Counted from the first letter of the stretch, positions 1 through 8,893 are shown. The stretch: DNA of 64,000 nt from Bradyrhizobium niftali (GCF_004571025.1 NZ_SPQT01000008.1:62001-126000); one strand, 5' to 3'. The notes: generated by a model from the sequence alone, not told the origin. Translations and numbers: made by a program.

Positions 1-565
1 AGGAGAACGACAGCGAGCCCGCCGAGGTGCAGGAGCCCCAGCGGCTGGACTGGTCGCGGATCGACAGGCGCTTGACCCTGACACCGAGCTCGCCGGCATA
101 GGCTTCGGCCGAACGCTGGAGATCGTGGCGCGCCTCGCGCTTGAGGAAGTCATGGACGCGGCGGTCCGCATATTCGACCCCGCCGGCGACGCAGAGAATG
201 CGTTCACCGCTGTCGCGCACTTCCGTCCACACCGTGCCGCGCGCACCGGCGCGATGAACGATGCGATGGGGAACGCCGCGGAGCGGTATCACTGTGCCAG
301 GCTGGAACGGCGCGGCCTTCGGCAAACGCCCGAGACGTGCCGCGATCCAAGCACCGTGACGCTGCGCGAAGTCTTTTGCTTCGGCGAGCGTGCCGCGCGG
401 CGGCATGGTGAGGATGGCTTCGCGATCGCTCGGATGAATTCTGAGCGTGTAACGGCGCGCGCGTCTGTGCCGACGCAGCCGAATCGCAAAAAACTGCGAT
501 CCATGGGTGATGACGAGGGTCTTTGGCTCGTGGGGCCGCCGATAAAGGAGTGCGCGAGTGGCCAT
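1..565 (-). CDS. SprT/YgjP-like M48-type metallopeptidase (partial, C-terminus outside window)
   Basis: The reading frame enters from the left edge on the minus strand and shows the N-terminal 188 residues of a YgjP/DUF45-type zinc metallopeptidase. The family pattern is visible: a beta-rich start (FAIRLRRHRRARRYTLRI), then the conserved stretch SIRDQSSRWGSCTSAGSLSFS just before the edge. The HExxH zinc motif would lie beyond the edge and is not seen. The start is set at the ATG beginning MATRALLYRRP; an in-frame extension upstream exists but has no good start. Substrate unknown. It is transcribed away from phaZ across a GC-rich structured leader. The family call is sure; function is inferred from the family only. 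Confidence 0.8.
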   Translation of the reverse strand, partial: MATRALLYRRPHEPKTLVITHGSQFFAIRLRRHRRARRYTLRIHPSDREAILTMPPRGTLAEAKDFAQRHGAWIAARLGRLPKAAPFQPGTVIPLRGVPHRIVHRAGARGTVWTEVRDSGERILCVAGGVEYADRRVHDFLKREARHDLQRSAEAYAGELGVRVKRLSIRDQSSRWGSCTSAGSLSFS

Positions 566-866
566 GTCTGTGAGTCCGGGGAGCAGGAGTTCGCCCGGAT
601 TCTGCCATAACCGCCGCCAGGGAAAGCGCTCGGCGCAAAAACAAATCATTTGCCCAATATACAGGGGTCTGGCGTCCGGGAGACCCTACAGACTGGGGTT
701 GGAACCCGCTTTTTTCGCCCCCGCTGGATGCATGCGACACCCCCAAGGGGTGAGGGGGGACTCACTCCTATAAGGCTACCTAAATACCGCGAATCTGGAC
801 GGGAACAGGCCCTGCCGGAACCTCCGGCAGCACCCGAATTTCCGACGGGAAAGCCGAAATACGCGA
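566..866. other. Structured intergenic region between phaZ and the metallopeptidase
   Basis: No protein gene is convincing here. Several strong stems are visible: TGCCGGA-ACC-TCCGGCA at 813-829 just after the phaZ stop, a CACCCC/GGGGGTG hairpin near 743-757, and GGGTCT/AGACCC near 666-688. A TTATAG hexamer on the minus strand near 770 could be a -10 element for the metallopeptidase gene. The density of stems suggests a long 5' leader or a small RNA. I could not match it to tmRNA, 6S, SRP or RNase P RNA. Confidence 0.35.
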
Positions 867-2195
867 TTATTCAGCTGCGAGCGCCTGCAACGAGCTCGGA
901 TTCGCTGCGGAGACCATGAAGTCGTGAATCCGCGGCATGATTTCCGACTTGAAACGCGAGCCGTTGAACACGCCGTAATGACCGACGCCCTTCTGGACGT
1001 AATGAACGCGGCGATGATCGGGGATCGAGCTGCACAATGTGTGCGTTGCTTCGGTCTGACCGAGACCGGAGATGTCGTCGTTCTCGCCTTCGACCGTCAT
1101 CAACGCCACACGCTTGACCTTGGAGGGATCGACGCGGGTTCCACGATGGGTCATCTCGCCCTTCGGCAGCGAGTGCTTCACGAACACGGTGTCGACCGTC
1201 TGCAGGTAATACTCGGCGGAGAGGTCCATCACCGCGAGATATTCGTCATAGAACTCACGATGCTTGTCGACGAGATCGCCGTCGCCCTTCACCAGATGGG
1301 CGAAGAGCTGCTTGTGGGCATCCATGTGCCGGTCGAGATTCATGCTGATGAAGCCGTTGAGCTGCAAGAATCCCGGATAGACGTCGCGCATCATGCCCGG
1401 ATGCGGGAACGGCACCTTGGTGATGACGTGGTTGCGGAACCAGTCGATGCCGCGCTGCTGGGCGAGGTCGTTCACGCCGGTCGGATTGCGGCGGGTGTCG
1501 ATCGGGCCGCCCATCAGCGTCATCGAGGTGGGCACGAACGGATCGCGCTGCGCTTCCATGATCGAGACGGCGGCGACGACGGGCACCGAGGGCTGGCACA
1601 CCGCCATGACATGGGTGTTGCCGCCGAGGACGTGCAGCATCTCGATGACGTAGTCGATGTAGTCGTCGAGATCGAAGCGGCCGTCGCTGAGCGGCACCAT
1701 GCGGGCATCGGCCCAGTCGGTGATGTAGACCTCATGCGCGGGCAGGAACGCCTCGACCGTGCCGCGCAGCAGCGTCGCATAGTGGCCGGACATCGGGGCT
1801 ACGATCAGCACGCGCGGCTGCGGGCTGCGCAGCGGACGGGTGAACTTGCGATCGAAATAGAGCAGCCGGCAGAACGGCTTTTCCCAGACCGAACGGATCT
1901 CGACGGGGACGCGGATGCCGTTGACCTCGGTGTCGTTGAGGCCCCATTCCGGCTTGCCGTAGCGGCGCGTGGTGCGCTCGAACAATTCGCAGGCCGCGGC
2001 GACCGACTTGCCGACTTCGGTGCGCGCCCAGGGATTGAGGGGATTCTGAAACAGGAGCTTGGTCGCGTCGGTGACCGCGCGTGCCGGATTGAGAGAGGCG
2101 TGCGCCATCTCGTACATCCAGTACATCGGCGTCGTCAGAACCGGACTGCCTTCTGCAGCCAGGGGCGGTGCGCCGCCAAACTCACCAATAGGCAT
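867..2195 (-). CDS. phaZ: Intracellular polyhydroxyalkanoate (PHB) depolymerase
   Basis: A protein of 442 residues that hydrolyses stored poly-3-hydroxybutyrate granules in the cytoplasm to monomers or oligomers. It has the features of the PhaZ1-type intracellular family (PHB_depo_C): the N-terminal MYWMYEMAHASLNPAR stretch, an alpha/beta-hydrolase core with a cysteine nucleophile in the lipase-box-like VCQPSVP near residue 200, and a C-terminal GVGHYGVFNGSRF stretch with the likely catalytic histidine. The first ATG (MPIGEFGG) is used; a start at MYWMYEM 23 codons later is possible. Gene order with the ABC exporter downstream in coordinates is not obviously functional. This family differs from the esterase at 11564-12724. 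Confidence 0.9.
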   Translation of the reverse strand: MPIGEFGGAPPLAAEGSPVLTTPMYWMYEMAHASLNPARAVTDATKLLFQNPLNPWARTEVGKSVAAACELFERTTRRYGKPEWGLNDTEVNGIRVPVEIRSVWEKPFCRLLYFDRKFTRPLRSPQPRVLIVAPMSGHYATLLRGTVEAFLPAHEVYITDWADARMVPLSDGRFDLDDYIDYVIEMLHVLGGNTHVMAVCQPSVPVVAAVSIMEAQRDPFVPTSMTLMGGPIDTRRNPTGVNDLAQQRGIDWFRNHVITKVPFPHPGMMRDVYPGFLQLNGFISMNLDRHMDAHKQLFAHLVKGDGDLVDKHREFYDEYLAVMDLSAEYYLQTVDTVFVKHSLPKGEMTHRGTRVDPSKVKRVALMTVEGENDDISGLGQTEATHTLCSSIPDHRRVHYVQKGVGHYGVFNGSRFKSEIMPRIHDFMVSAANPSSLQALAAE

Positions 2196-2317
2196 CGCTA
2201 TATCCCTCTTCGCATCGCAGCATACTGCCGAATGCGTAATATTGCGTCAATGCATCGTCCCCGTACATCTACGTAGCGAAGACGGTTAAATCAGCCTGAA
2301 TCCACGGGAAAGTGAAA

Positions 2318-3136
2318 CTATTCGCCGGCGGACAGCAGCGAGCCGTTCTTCCTGGCGCTGCGCAAAAGGGCAAGGAATGCCCCAAAAGATGCAACCAGAA
2401 GGCCTGCATTGATGGCCAGCGCCTCCAGCATCAGGTCGGTGCGGAAGGTGTTCTCGATCAAGAGCGCGCGCATCCCCTCGAACACATAGGTCGGCGGCAG
2501 CACCCAGGCGACGACTTGCAGCCAGGCCGGCAGCACGCTGACCGGATAGTAGATGCAGGCGAGCGGCATGATCGCGAACATCAGGGTCCAGACGATGCTC
2601 TCGGCGCCGAGACCGTTTCGCAGCACGAGCCCCGAGACGAAGATGCCGACCGACCAGCTGGTGAAGATCAGATTGCAGAAGAACGCGATCAGCGGCAGGC
2701 CGAGGCTGTAGACGTTGAAATGAAACAGGAACAGCGCGAGCAGCGTCATCGGGATCACACCGATCGCGAGCCGGATCAGGCTCATGATCATCAGCGACAG
2801 CAGAAACTCGATCGGCCTCAAGGGGCTCATCATGAGGTTGCCGAGGTTGCGCGCCCACATCTCCTCCAGGAAGGAGATGGAGAAGCCGAGCTGTCCCCGG
2901 AACAGGATGTCCCAGAGGATGACGGCGCCGATCAGCGTGCCGCCAGCGCGCGCGAAGAAATTGGCGTTCTGCGCGATGTAGAGCTGGAGGAAGCCCCAGG
3001 TGATGACCTGGAGCGCCGGCCAGTAGAGCAGCTCGAGCAGCCGCGGCCAGGACGACATCAAGAGGTACCAATAGCGCAGGATCATCGCGCCGATGCGCTG
3101 CATGGAGATGCCGCGGTGAAGGGAGATCTCGCTCAT
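2318..3136 (-). CDS. ABC-2 type transporter permease
   Basis: A 272-residue integral membrane protein of the ABC-2 (NodJ/DrrB-like) exporter class. About six hydrophobic segments are visible, for example LLELLYWPALQVITWGFL, LIAFFCNLIFTSWSVGIFV and FGAFLALL near the C-terminus, with the family's LPPTYVFEGMR segment near residue 220. It is the membrane partner of the ATP-binding protein at 3354-4157, which precedes it in the same direction; the gap between them holds a 150-bp palindromic repeat. The cargo cannot be read from sequence: ABC-2 exporters move polysaccharide, lipid or drug substrates. Confidence 0.88.
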   Translation of the reverse strand: MSEISLHRGISMQRIGAMILRYWYLLMSSWPRLLELLYWPALQVITWGFLQLYIAQNANFFARAGGTLIGAVILWDILFRGQLGFSISFLEEMWARNLGNLMMSPLRPIEFLLSLMIMSLIRLAIGVIPMTLLALFLFHFNVYSLGLPLIAFFCNLIFTSWSVGIFVSGLVLRNGLGAESIVWTLMFAIMPLACIYYPVSVLPAWLQVVAWVLPPTYVFEGMRALLIENTFRTDLMLEALAINAGLLVASFGAFLALLRSARKNGSLLSAGE

Positions 3137-3165
3137 CGGCGCACCACGTAGCTGGGATCAAGCTT

Positions 3166-3315
3166 CGTCATTCCGGGGCGCGCGGCGCGCGAGCCCGGAA
3201 TCCATAACCATAGGCGGCGATTGTGGGGCGAGACCGGTAACCCCGAGTCTTCGCCAAATTCAATCCTGTGGTTATGGATTCCGGGCTCGCGACTATGTCG
3301 CGCCCCGGGATGACG
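3166..3315. repeat. Composite palindromic intergenic repeat, family A copy 1
   Basis: Outer arms run from GTCATTCCGGGGCGCGC to GCGCCCCGGGATGAC. An inner pair, GGAATCCATAACCA and TGGTTATGGATTCC, encloses a core with GGTAACCCCGAGTCTTCGCC. The core is shared with the repeat at 8760-8891 and, inverted, with the one at 11401-11554. It sits between the two genes of the ABC exporter, so it should be transcribed as a long hairpin. Confidence 0.8.
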
Positions 3316-3353
3316 GGATCCATCCGGGCTAGGACCGAAAAATCGGGACTCCC

Positions 3354-4157
3354 TCATCGCGCCGCCTCCTTCTCGCCGTTCACCCGGCCGCGGGCGACGT
3401 CCAGAAACACCTCCTCCAGCGTGGTGCGGTTGTAGCGGGCCATGATGGCCTCGGGCGTGTCGTCGTCCTCGATGCGGCCGCGCTTCATGATGATGACGCG
3501 GTCGCACAGACGCTCGACCTCGAGCATGTTGTGCGAGGCCAGCAGGATGGTGGCGTTGTTCTCCTTGCGATAGCGCTCCAGATGGGCTCGCACCCAATCG
3601 GCGGTGTCAGGGTCGAGCGAAGCCGTGGGCTCGTCCAGGAGAAGCAGCTCGGGCTGGTTGATCAGCGCCTTCGCCAGCGCGACGCGGGTCTTCTGGCCGG
3701 CGGAGAGCTTGCCGTTGGCGCGGTCGATGAATTCGGTGAGGTCGAGATCGTCGGCGAGCCTGGCGATGCGGCCCGCGAGATTCTTCACCGCATAGAGCTT
3801 GCCGAAGATGGTGAGGTTCTGGCGCACCGTGAGCCGCATCGGCATGTCGACATAGGGGCTCTCGAAATTCATCCGGCCCAGCACGGAAGCGCTCTCCTCG
3901 GGCATCCTGTGACCGAGCACCTGCACGCGGCCGGAGGTCGGCAGCACCAGCCCCATGATCATCGCGATGGTCGTGGTCTTGCCGGCGCCGTTGCCGCCCA
4001 ACAGCCCGGTGATGCTGCCGCGCGGCAGCGAAAAGGAGATGTCATCGACGGCGCGGGTCTGCTTGTAGACCTTGACGAGGTGATCGACCGCAATTGCCGC
4101 AGAGGAGCTGCGCTCCGCGACAGTCGGCGGACTTGAAGCTTTGTCGTTCCCGGTCAT
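3354..4157 (-). CDS. ABC transporter ATP-binding protein
   Basis: A 267-residue ATPase subunit for the ABC-2 permease at 2318-3136. Walker A is GGNGAGKTT, the signature is LSAGQKTRVALAKAL (LSAGQ in place of LSGGQ), Walker B is LLLLDEPTASLDP, and the switch histidine is in LLASHNM. The start MTGNDKASSPP at 4157 is chosen because the much longer upstream frame is the antisense of the regS coding region. It diverges from regS across 106 bases that must hold both promoters. The class fits NodI/CcmA-type exporters; substrate unknown. Confidence 0.9.
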   Translation of the reverse strand: MTGNDKASSPPTVAERSSSAAIAVDHLVKVYKQTRAVDDISFSLPRGSITGLLGGNGAGKTTTIAMIMGLVLPTSGRVQVLGHRMPEESASVLGRMNFESPYVDMPMRLTVRQNLTIFGKLYAVKNLAGRIARLADDLDLTEFIDRANGKLSAGQKTRVALAKALINQPELLLLDEPTASLDPDTADWVRAHLERYRKENNATILLASHNMLEVERLCDRVIIMKRGRIEDDDTPEAIMARYNRTTLEEVFLDVARGRVNGEKEAAR

Positions 4158-4263
4158 GCTGGGCCGTTCTTCTGCTATTGCAGCTGACAGCGCAAGGCTT
4201 GTAATCCGGATGGTTCCACCAGCCGCGCGTTTGTGACCAGAAGGCACCGCCACATTGGCCGAC

Positions 4264-5586
4264 ATGACCGAAATTGCCGCTTCCGACTTTCGTCCCGCGC
4301 AGCGGCATATCCGCCTGGACACCATCCTGCGGCTGCGCTGGCTCGCGGTGCTGGGCCAGCTCGCCGCGATCTTCATCGTAGCGCAGGGGCTGGAGTTCAA
4401 TGTCGAGATCGTCCCCTGCGTCAGCATCATCGCCCTGTCGGCCGCGCTCAATCTGGGGCTCCAGGCCGTCTCCAATCCGCTGCAGCGGCTGGAGCCGATA
4501 CAGGCGGCCGGACTGCTCGCGCTGAACATCGTGGAGCTGGCCGGACTCTTGTTCTTCACCGGCGGGCTCCAGAATCCGTTCTCGTTCCTGTTCCTCGCGC
4601 CGGTGCTGATCTCGGCGACCGCACTGCCGGCCCGCTTCACCTTCGGGCTTGGCGTGCTGGCGGTCGCCTGCGCCTCGGTGCTGTTCTTCTTCCACCTGCC
4701 GCTGCCCTGGGATTCCGACGATCCGCTGGTACTGCCGCCGATCTATCTCGTCGGCGTCTGGCTCTCGATCGTGCTCGCGATCGGGGTCACCAGCCTCTAC
4801 TCGTTCCAGGTGACCGAGGAGGCGCGCAAGCTTGCGGATGCGCTGGCCGCGACCGAGCTGGTGCTGACGCGCGAGCAGCACCTGACCCAGCTCGACGGCC
4901 TCGCCGCCGCGGCCGCGCACGAGCTCGGCACGCCGCTTGCGACCATCTTCCTGATCTCGCGCGAGCTGGAAAAGACGGTGAAGGACCCGGACTTTGCCGC
5001 CGATCTGAAAACCCTGCGCGAGCAGACCCAGCGTTGCCGCGACATCCTCAGCAAGATCACCCAGCTCTCCTCCACCGGTGCGCCGTTCGACCGCATGAAG
5101 CTGTCGGAGTTGATCGAGGAGGTGGTGGCCCCGCATCGCGATTTCGGCGTCGACATCAAGGTGCGGATCGCGGTGGCCGCCTTCGCCGAGCCGGTCGGCT
5201 CGCGCAACCCCGCGATCCTCTACGGCGTCGGCAACATCGTCGAGAACGCAGTCGATTTCGCCCGCACCGCCGTCGAGGTGAACGCCTGGTGGAACAAGGA
5301 CACGATCGAGCTGCTGATCTCCGACGACGGCCCCGGCATTCCGCCCGATATCCTCAACCGGATCGGCGAGCCCTATCTGTCGCGGCGGCGCACCCAGGAT
5401 GATGCCGTTGGCGAACGGCGCGGGCTCGGATTGGGCGTGTTCATCGCGCGCACCCTGCTCGAACGCACCGGCGCCAAGGTCTCGTTTACCAACCGGATCT
5501 TCCCGGAACACGGAGCGGTGGTCCAGATCACGTGGCCGCGACAGCGTTTTGAGGCTATCGAGACGCTTGAAGAAACAATAGGATAG
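4264..5586 (+). CDS. regS: Redox-sensing histidine kinase RegS (RegB/PrrB/ActS family)
   Basis: A 440-residue membrane histidine kinase that reads respiratory redox state and phosphorylates RegR. About six membrane segments fill residues 21-180. The RegB ubiquinone-binding motif GGLQNPF is at 100-106. The H-box AAAAHELGTPLATI places the phosphorylated histidine at 219, and the redox-active cysteine of the family is conserved at about 258 in QTQRCRDIL. The N-box (NIVENAVDFA) and DGPGIPP follow. The ATG at 4264 is preferred over an in-frame TTG at 4255. regR follows in the same direction after 103 bases. In Bradyrhizobium this pair controls nitrogen fixation and denitrification genes (known of the family). 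Confidence 0.93.
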   Translation: MTEIAASDFRPAQRHIRLDTILRLRWLAVLGQLAAIFIVAQGLEFNVEIVPCVSIIALSAALNLGLQAVSNPLQRLEPIQAAGLLALNIVELAGLLFFTGGLQNPFSFLFLAPVLISATALPARFTFGLGVLAVACASVLFFFHLPLPWDSDDPLVLPPIYLVGVWLSIVLAIGVTSLYSFQVTEEARKLADALAATELVLTREQHLTQLDGLAAAAAHELGTPLATIFLISRELEKTVKDPDFAADLKTLREQTQRCRDILSKITQLSSTGAPFDRMKLSELIEEVVAPHRDFGVDIKVRIAVAAFAEPVGSRNPAILYGVGNIVENAVDFARTAVEVNAWWNKDTIELLISDDGPGIPPDILNRIGEPYLSRRRTQDDAVGERRGLGLGVFIARTLLERTGAKVSFTNRIFPEHGAVVQITWPRQRFEAIETLEETIG

Positions 5587-5689
5587 GGCGCGACCTTGCG
5601 TCGCACAGAGGGCCCGATCGACCATTGGCGGCCTTGGCGCCGGCCGATTGCGAGGCCATATGTGGACGCGCAGGAGAGAGGACCAAACC

Positions 5690-6244
5690 TTGAACGCAAT
5701 CGCCGAACTGAACGAACAGACCGACCGCTCGCTTCTCATCGTGGAGGACGACAAGCCGTTTCTGGAGCGGCTGTCGCGCGCCATGGAGACCCGCGGGTTC
5801 GCGGTGACGTCGTGTGACACCGTCTCGGACGGTCTTGCGCAGATTGGCAAGGCGGCGCCGGCCTTCGCGGTGGTCGACTTGCGACTCGGTGACGGCAACG
5901 GCCTCGACGTGGTCTCCGCGCTGAAGAAGAAACGCCCGGATGCACGCGCGATCGTGCTGACCGGCTATGGCAACATCGCCACCGCGGTGACCGCGGTGAA
6001 GATGGGCGCGATCGATTATCTCTCCAAGCCCGCGGACGCCGACGACGTCGTCGCCGCGCTGCTGTCGACCAGCGCAGAGAAATCCGAGCTGCCGACCAAC
6101 CCGATGTCCGCGGACCGCGTCCGCTGGGAACACATCCAGCGCATCTACGAAATGTGCAACCGCAACGTCTCGGAAACGGCGCGGCGGCTGAACATGCACC
6201 GCCGCACGTTGCAGCGCATTTTGGCCAAGCGCGCGCCGAGGTAA
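5690..6244 (+). CDS. regR: Redox response regulator RegR (RegA/PrrA/ActR family)
   Basis: A 184-residue two-domain response regulator. The receiver has the acidic pair in LLIVEDDKPF, the phospho-acceptor D63 in VVDLRLGDGNG, and the conserved lysine in YLSKPADADD. A Fis-type helix-turn-helix closes the protein (NVSETARRLNMHRRTLQRIL), as in all RegA homologues. The start is a TTG at 5690 giving MNAIAELNEQTD, preceded by an AGGAGAGAGGA ribosome site. Upstream ATGs in the same frame lack a ribosome site. Partner of regS. Confidence 0.93.
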   Translation: MNAIAELNEQTDRSLLIVEDDKPFLERLSRAMETRGFAVTSCDTVSDGLAQIGKAAPAFAVVDLRLGDGNGLDVVSALKKKRPDARAIVLTGYGNIATAVTAVKMGAIDYLSKPADADDVVAALLSTSAEKSELPTNPMSADRVRWEHIQRIYEMCNRNVSETARRLNMHRRTLQRILAKRAPR

Positions 6245-6249
6245 GTTTC

Positions 6250-6337
6250 GTAGGGTGGATTAGCCGAAGGCGTAATCCACCTTTTCTCGTGCGGCAGAAG
6301 TGGTGGGTTACGTTACGCTACGCTAACCCACCCTACG
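6250..6337. repeat. Palindromic repeat, family B copy 1
   Basis: An 88-bp element with end arms CGTAGGGTGG and CCACCCTACG. Inside are GTAATCCACC and GGTGGGTTACG. An almost identical copy is at 49356-49443. It lies between the converging regR and mmcB genes and could end transcription from both sides. Confidence 0.85.
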
Positions 6338-6340
6338 CAT

Positions 6341-6832
6341 TCACTCCCAGAAATCCGCGTGCCCCTGCGGATCGACCAGCCGGTTGATCCGCAGCGCCGC
6401 TGCCATCGCAAAGCGCACCGTCATCTGCTTGCGCGTGGCGGCCGCGATCTTGTGCTCGGGCGCCTCGCAATGCAGATGCGCACCGTAGGCGTCGGCGATG
6501 ATCAGGCCGGTGTCTTGCGGAAAGATCTCGCACGGCAGATCCTGCGTGAAGGCGAAGAACAGCCGGTCGCAATGGGCACGGTACTCGTGCCATTTCTGAT
6601 CGGCGCGCAGATCCTCCACCGACGACTTGATCTCGACGATCCAGATCTCGCCGCGCTCGTTCAGCGCCACCAGATCGGCACGCCGGCCCGAGGGCAGCGG
6701 CAATTCGCTGATGCAGGAGAAACCAAGCGAGCGCAGCAGCCGCGCCGTGCCACGCGCGATCGCCAGCGCCGTCTCGGATTGACGGCGGTCCGGCGGCGGC
6801 ACGAGGGCGATGTTGCGGGCGCTGCTGTCCAT
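6341..6832 (-). CDS. mmcB: MmcB family DNA repair protein
   Basis: A 163-residue protein of the MmcB family (formerly DUF8, PD-(D/E)XK nuclease-like fold). The nuclease-type core is visible: RRADLVALNERGEIWIVEIK, with the D and ExK residues spaced as in PD-(D/E)XK enzymes, followed by SSVEDLRADQKWHEY. The family was first described with the ImuB/DnaE2 mutagenesis genes in Caulobacter; here it stands alone. It converges on regR with a palindromic repeat between. The protein ends in HADFWE, so the stop abuts the repeat. Confidence 0.85.
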   Translation of the reverse strand: MDSSARNIALVPPPDRRQSETALAIARGTARLLRSLGFSCISELPLPSGRRADLVALNERGEIWIVEIKSSVEDLRADQKWHEYRAHCDRLFFAFTQDLPCEIFPQDTGLIIADAYGAHLHCEAPEHKIAAATRKQMTVRFAMAAALRINRLVDPQGHADFWE

Positions 6833-6903
6833 GGGGGGAGTTTAGCCGATTCCCGTGGGGTTCACACTGCTTGATAGCGCGAGCTGTGGCCTCACTCTCC
6901 GCC

Positions 6904-6948
6904 GTCGTCCCGGCCTAGTGCGCAATTGCGCACGGGGGCCGGGACGAC
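6904..6948. repeat. Short palindromic repeat with GTGCGCAATTGCGCAC core
   Basis: Arms GTCGTCCCGGC and GCCGGGACGAC surround the perfect 16-bp palindrome GTGCGCAATTGCGCAC at 6919-6934. The same 16 bases recur at 50879-50894 inside another repeat. It lies upstream of the trehalose synthase-like gene. Confidence 0.75.
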
Positions 6949-7024
6949 ACTCGGGAACCTCCCCTCCCCCTCGCACTTATCACGCAGCCGCCGCACCTCG
7001 GCGGAGCATCGAGGCCGCTCGCGC

Positions 7025-8725
7025 ATGATCGACGATCTCTGGTACAAGAACGGCGTGATCTACTGCCTCTCGGTCGGCACCTACATGGATGCCGACGGCG
7101 ACGGCGTCGGTGATTTCAAGGGCCTGCTACGGCGGCTCGACTATCTGCACGGCCTCGGCATCACCACGATCTGGCTGATGCCGTTCCAGACTTCGCCGGG
7201 CCGTGACGACGGCTACGACATCGCCGATTATTACAGCGTCGATTCCCGCTACGGCACGCTCGGCGACTTCGTCGAGTTCGCCCATGGCTGCAAGCAGCGC
7301 GGCATCCGCATCATCATCGACCTCGTCGTCAACCACACCTCGGACCAGCATCACTGGTTCAAGGAAGCGCGGCGCGACAGGAATTCCCCCTATCGCGACT
7401 GGTATGTCTGGTCCGACACGAAGCCGGCCAATGCCAACAAGGGGATGGTGTTTCCCGGCGTGCAGAAATCGACCTGGACGCGCGACAAGGACGCCGGCGC
7501 CTGGTATTTCCATCGCTTCTACGATTTCCAGCCCGACCTCAACACCTCGAACCCGCACGTGCAGGCCGAGATCCTGAAGATCATGGGCTTCTGGATCCAG
7601 CTCGGCGTCTCCGGCTTCCGCATGGACGCCGTGCCCTTCGTGATCGCGACCAAGGGCGCCAAGGTGAAGAAGCCGGTCGAGCAATACGACATGCTGCGCG
7701 CGTTCCGCGAGTTCCTGCAATGGCGCCAGGGCGACGCCATCATCCTCGCCGAGGCCAATGTGCTGCCGGAAACCGACATGAACTATTTCGGCCGCGATGC
7801 CGACCGCATGCACATGATGTTCAACTTCCACGTCAACCAGCACCTGTTCTATGCGCTGGCATCCGGCGACTCGCGTCCGCTGGCAAAGGCGCTGAAGGCG
7901 ACCAGGCCGCGGCCGGCCTCGGCGCAATGGGGCCTGTTCCTGCGCAATCACGACGAGCTCGATCTCGGGCGATTGACCCCGGCGCAGCGCGACACCGTGT
8001 TCAAAAGCTTCGGCCCCGACAAGGACATGCAGCTCTACGACCGCGGCATCCGCCGCCGCCTCGCGCCGATGCTGGGCGGCGACCGCAGGCGGCTCGAGCT
8101 TGCCTACAGCCTGATGTGCACGCTGCCGGGAACGCCCGTGATCCGCTATGGCGACGAGATCGGGATGGGCGACGATCTCTCATTGCCGGAGCGCAATTGC
8201 GCGCGCACGCCGATGCAATGGTCGACCGAGCCGCATGGCGGCTTCACCAAGAACGACAAGCCGGCGTGTCCCATCATCGACAAGGGCCCTTACGGCTTTC
8301 CGCACGTCAACGTCGCCAAGCAGCGACGCGATGCCAATTCCATGCTGAACTGGACCGAACGCATCGTCCGCATGCGCAAGGAGGTGCCCGAGATCGGCTG
8401 GGGCGATTTCGCCATCATTGCGACGCGCGATCCCGCCGTCTTCATCATGCGCTACGACTGGCGCAACAATTCCGTGCTGTTGGTGCACAATCTCGATGAG
8501 AAGCCACGCGAGATCGCGTTTTCAACGGGGTTGCCCGATGATGCCGGCGCGCACCTGATCAATCTGCTCGCGGAAGACCACAGCCACGCCGACAAGCGCG
8601 GCCAGCACCGTGTCGTGCTGGAGCCCTATGGCTATCGCTGGTACCGGGTCGGCGGGCTGGATTATTTACTGAAGCGGAGTGATATCGACGAGAATACAGC
8701 GCGGGGCAACAAGCATCCGGGATGA
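7025..8725 (+). CDS. Trehalose synthase-like GH13 glycoside hydrolase
   Basis: A 566-residue GH13 enzyme resembling trehalose synthase (maltose to trehalose isomerisation). The GH13 signature regions are intact: DLVVNHTS at 99-106, GFRMDAV at 197-203 with nucleophile D201, acid/base E243 in LAEANV, and NHD at 308-310. The N-terminus (MIDDLWYKNGVIYCLSV) and the RNCARTPMQWS segment fit the TreS subgroup rather than alpha-glucosidases. The ATG at 7025 is chosen because the upstream frame runs into a palindromic repeat. It converges on another GH13 gene at 8894-10495, hinting at linked handling of trehalose and maltose, which bradyrhizobia use as osmoprotectants. Confidence 0.85.
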   Translation: MIDDLWYKNGVIYCLSVGTYMDADGDGVGDFKGLLRRLDYLHGLGITTIWLMPFQTSPGRDDGYDIADYYSVDSRYGTLGDFVEFAHGCKQRGIRIIIDLVVNHTSDQHHWFKEARRDRNSPYRDWYVWSDTKPANANKGMVFPGVQKSTWTRDKDAGAWYFHRFYDFQPDLNTSNPHVQAEILKIMGFWIQLGVSGFRMDAVPFVIATKGAKVKKPVEQYDMLRAFREFLQWRQGDAIILAEANVLPETDMNYFGRDADRMHMMFNFHVNQHLFYALASGDSRPLAKALKATRPRPASAQWGLFLRNHDELDLGRLTPAQRDTVFKSFGPDKDMQLYDRGIRRRLAPMLGGDRRRLELAYSLMCTLPGTPVIRYGDEIGMGDDLSLPERNCARTPMQWSTEPHGGFTKNDKPACPIIDKGPYGFPHVNVAKQRRDANSMLNWTERIVRMRKEVPEIGWGDFAIIATRDPAVFIMRYDWRNNSVLLVHNLDEKPREIAFSTGLPDDAGAHLINLLAEDHSHADKRGQHRVVLEPYGYRWYRVGGLDYLLKRSDIDENTARGNKHPG

Positions 8726-8759
8726 CGTGGCCGTGCGCACCGCTGTCGCACTCTCCGCT

Positions 8760-8891
8760 GTCGTCCCCGCGAAGGTGGGGACCCATAGCCACAGGGAAGA
8801 GTGTGGCACGAACTGGTAACTCCGAGTCTTCGCAAAACCGCTCCCTGTGGCTATGGGTCCCGGGCTCGCGCTTCGCGCGCCCCGGGACGAC
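8760..8891. repeat. Composite palindromic intergenic repeat, family A copy 2
   Basis: Outer arms GTCGTCCCCG and CCCGGGACGAC. The inner arms are a perfect 20-bp inverted repeat (8778-8797 and 8842-8861). The core carries GGTAACTCCGAGTCTTCGC, shared with the copy at 3166-3315. It sits between two convergent GH13 genes. Confidence 0.85.
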
Positions 8892-8893
8892 GG

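Noticed and set aside
566..866. Possible tmRNA, 6S, SRP or RNase P RNA gene
   Set aside because: No tag-peptide reading frame, no SRP GGUCAGG...GGAAGG core, no 6S-like bubble and no RNase P core could be found; left as an unassigned structured region.
924..2276. A 450-codon plus-strand frame over phaZ
   Set aside because: It is the complement of phaZ with a composition biased to R, H, D and V and no recognisable motif.
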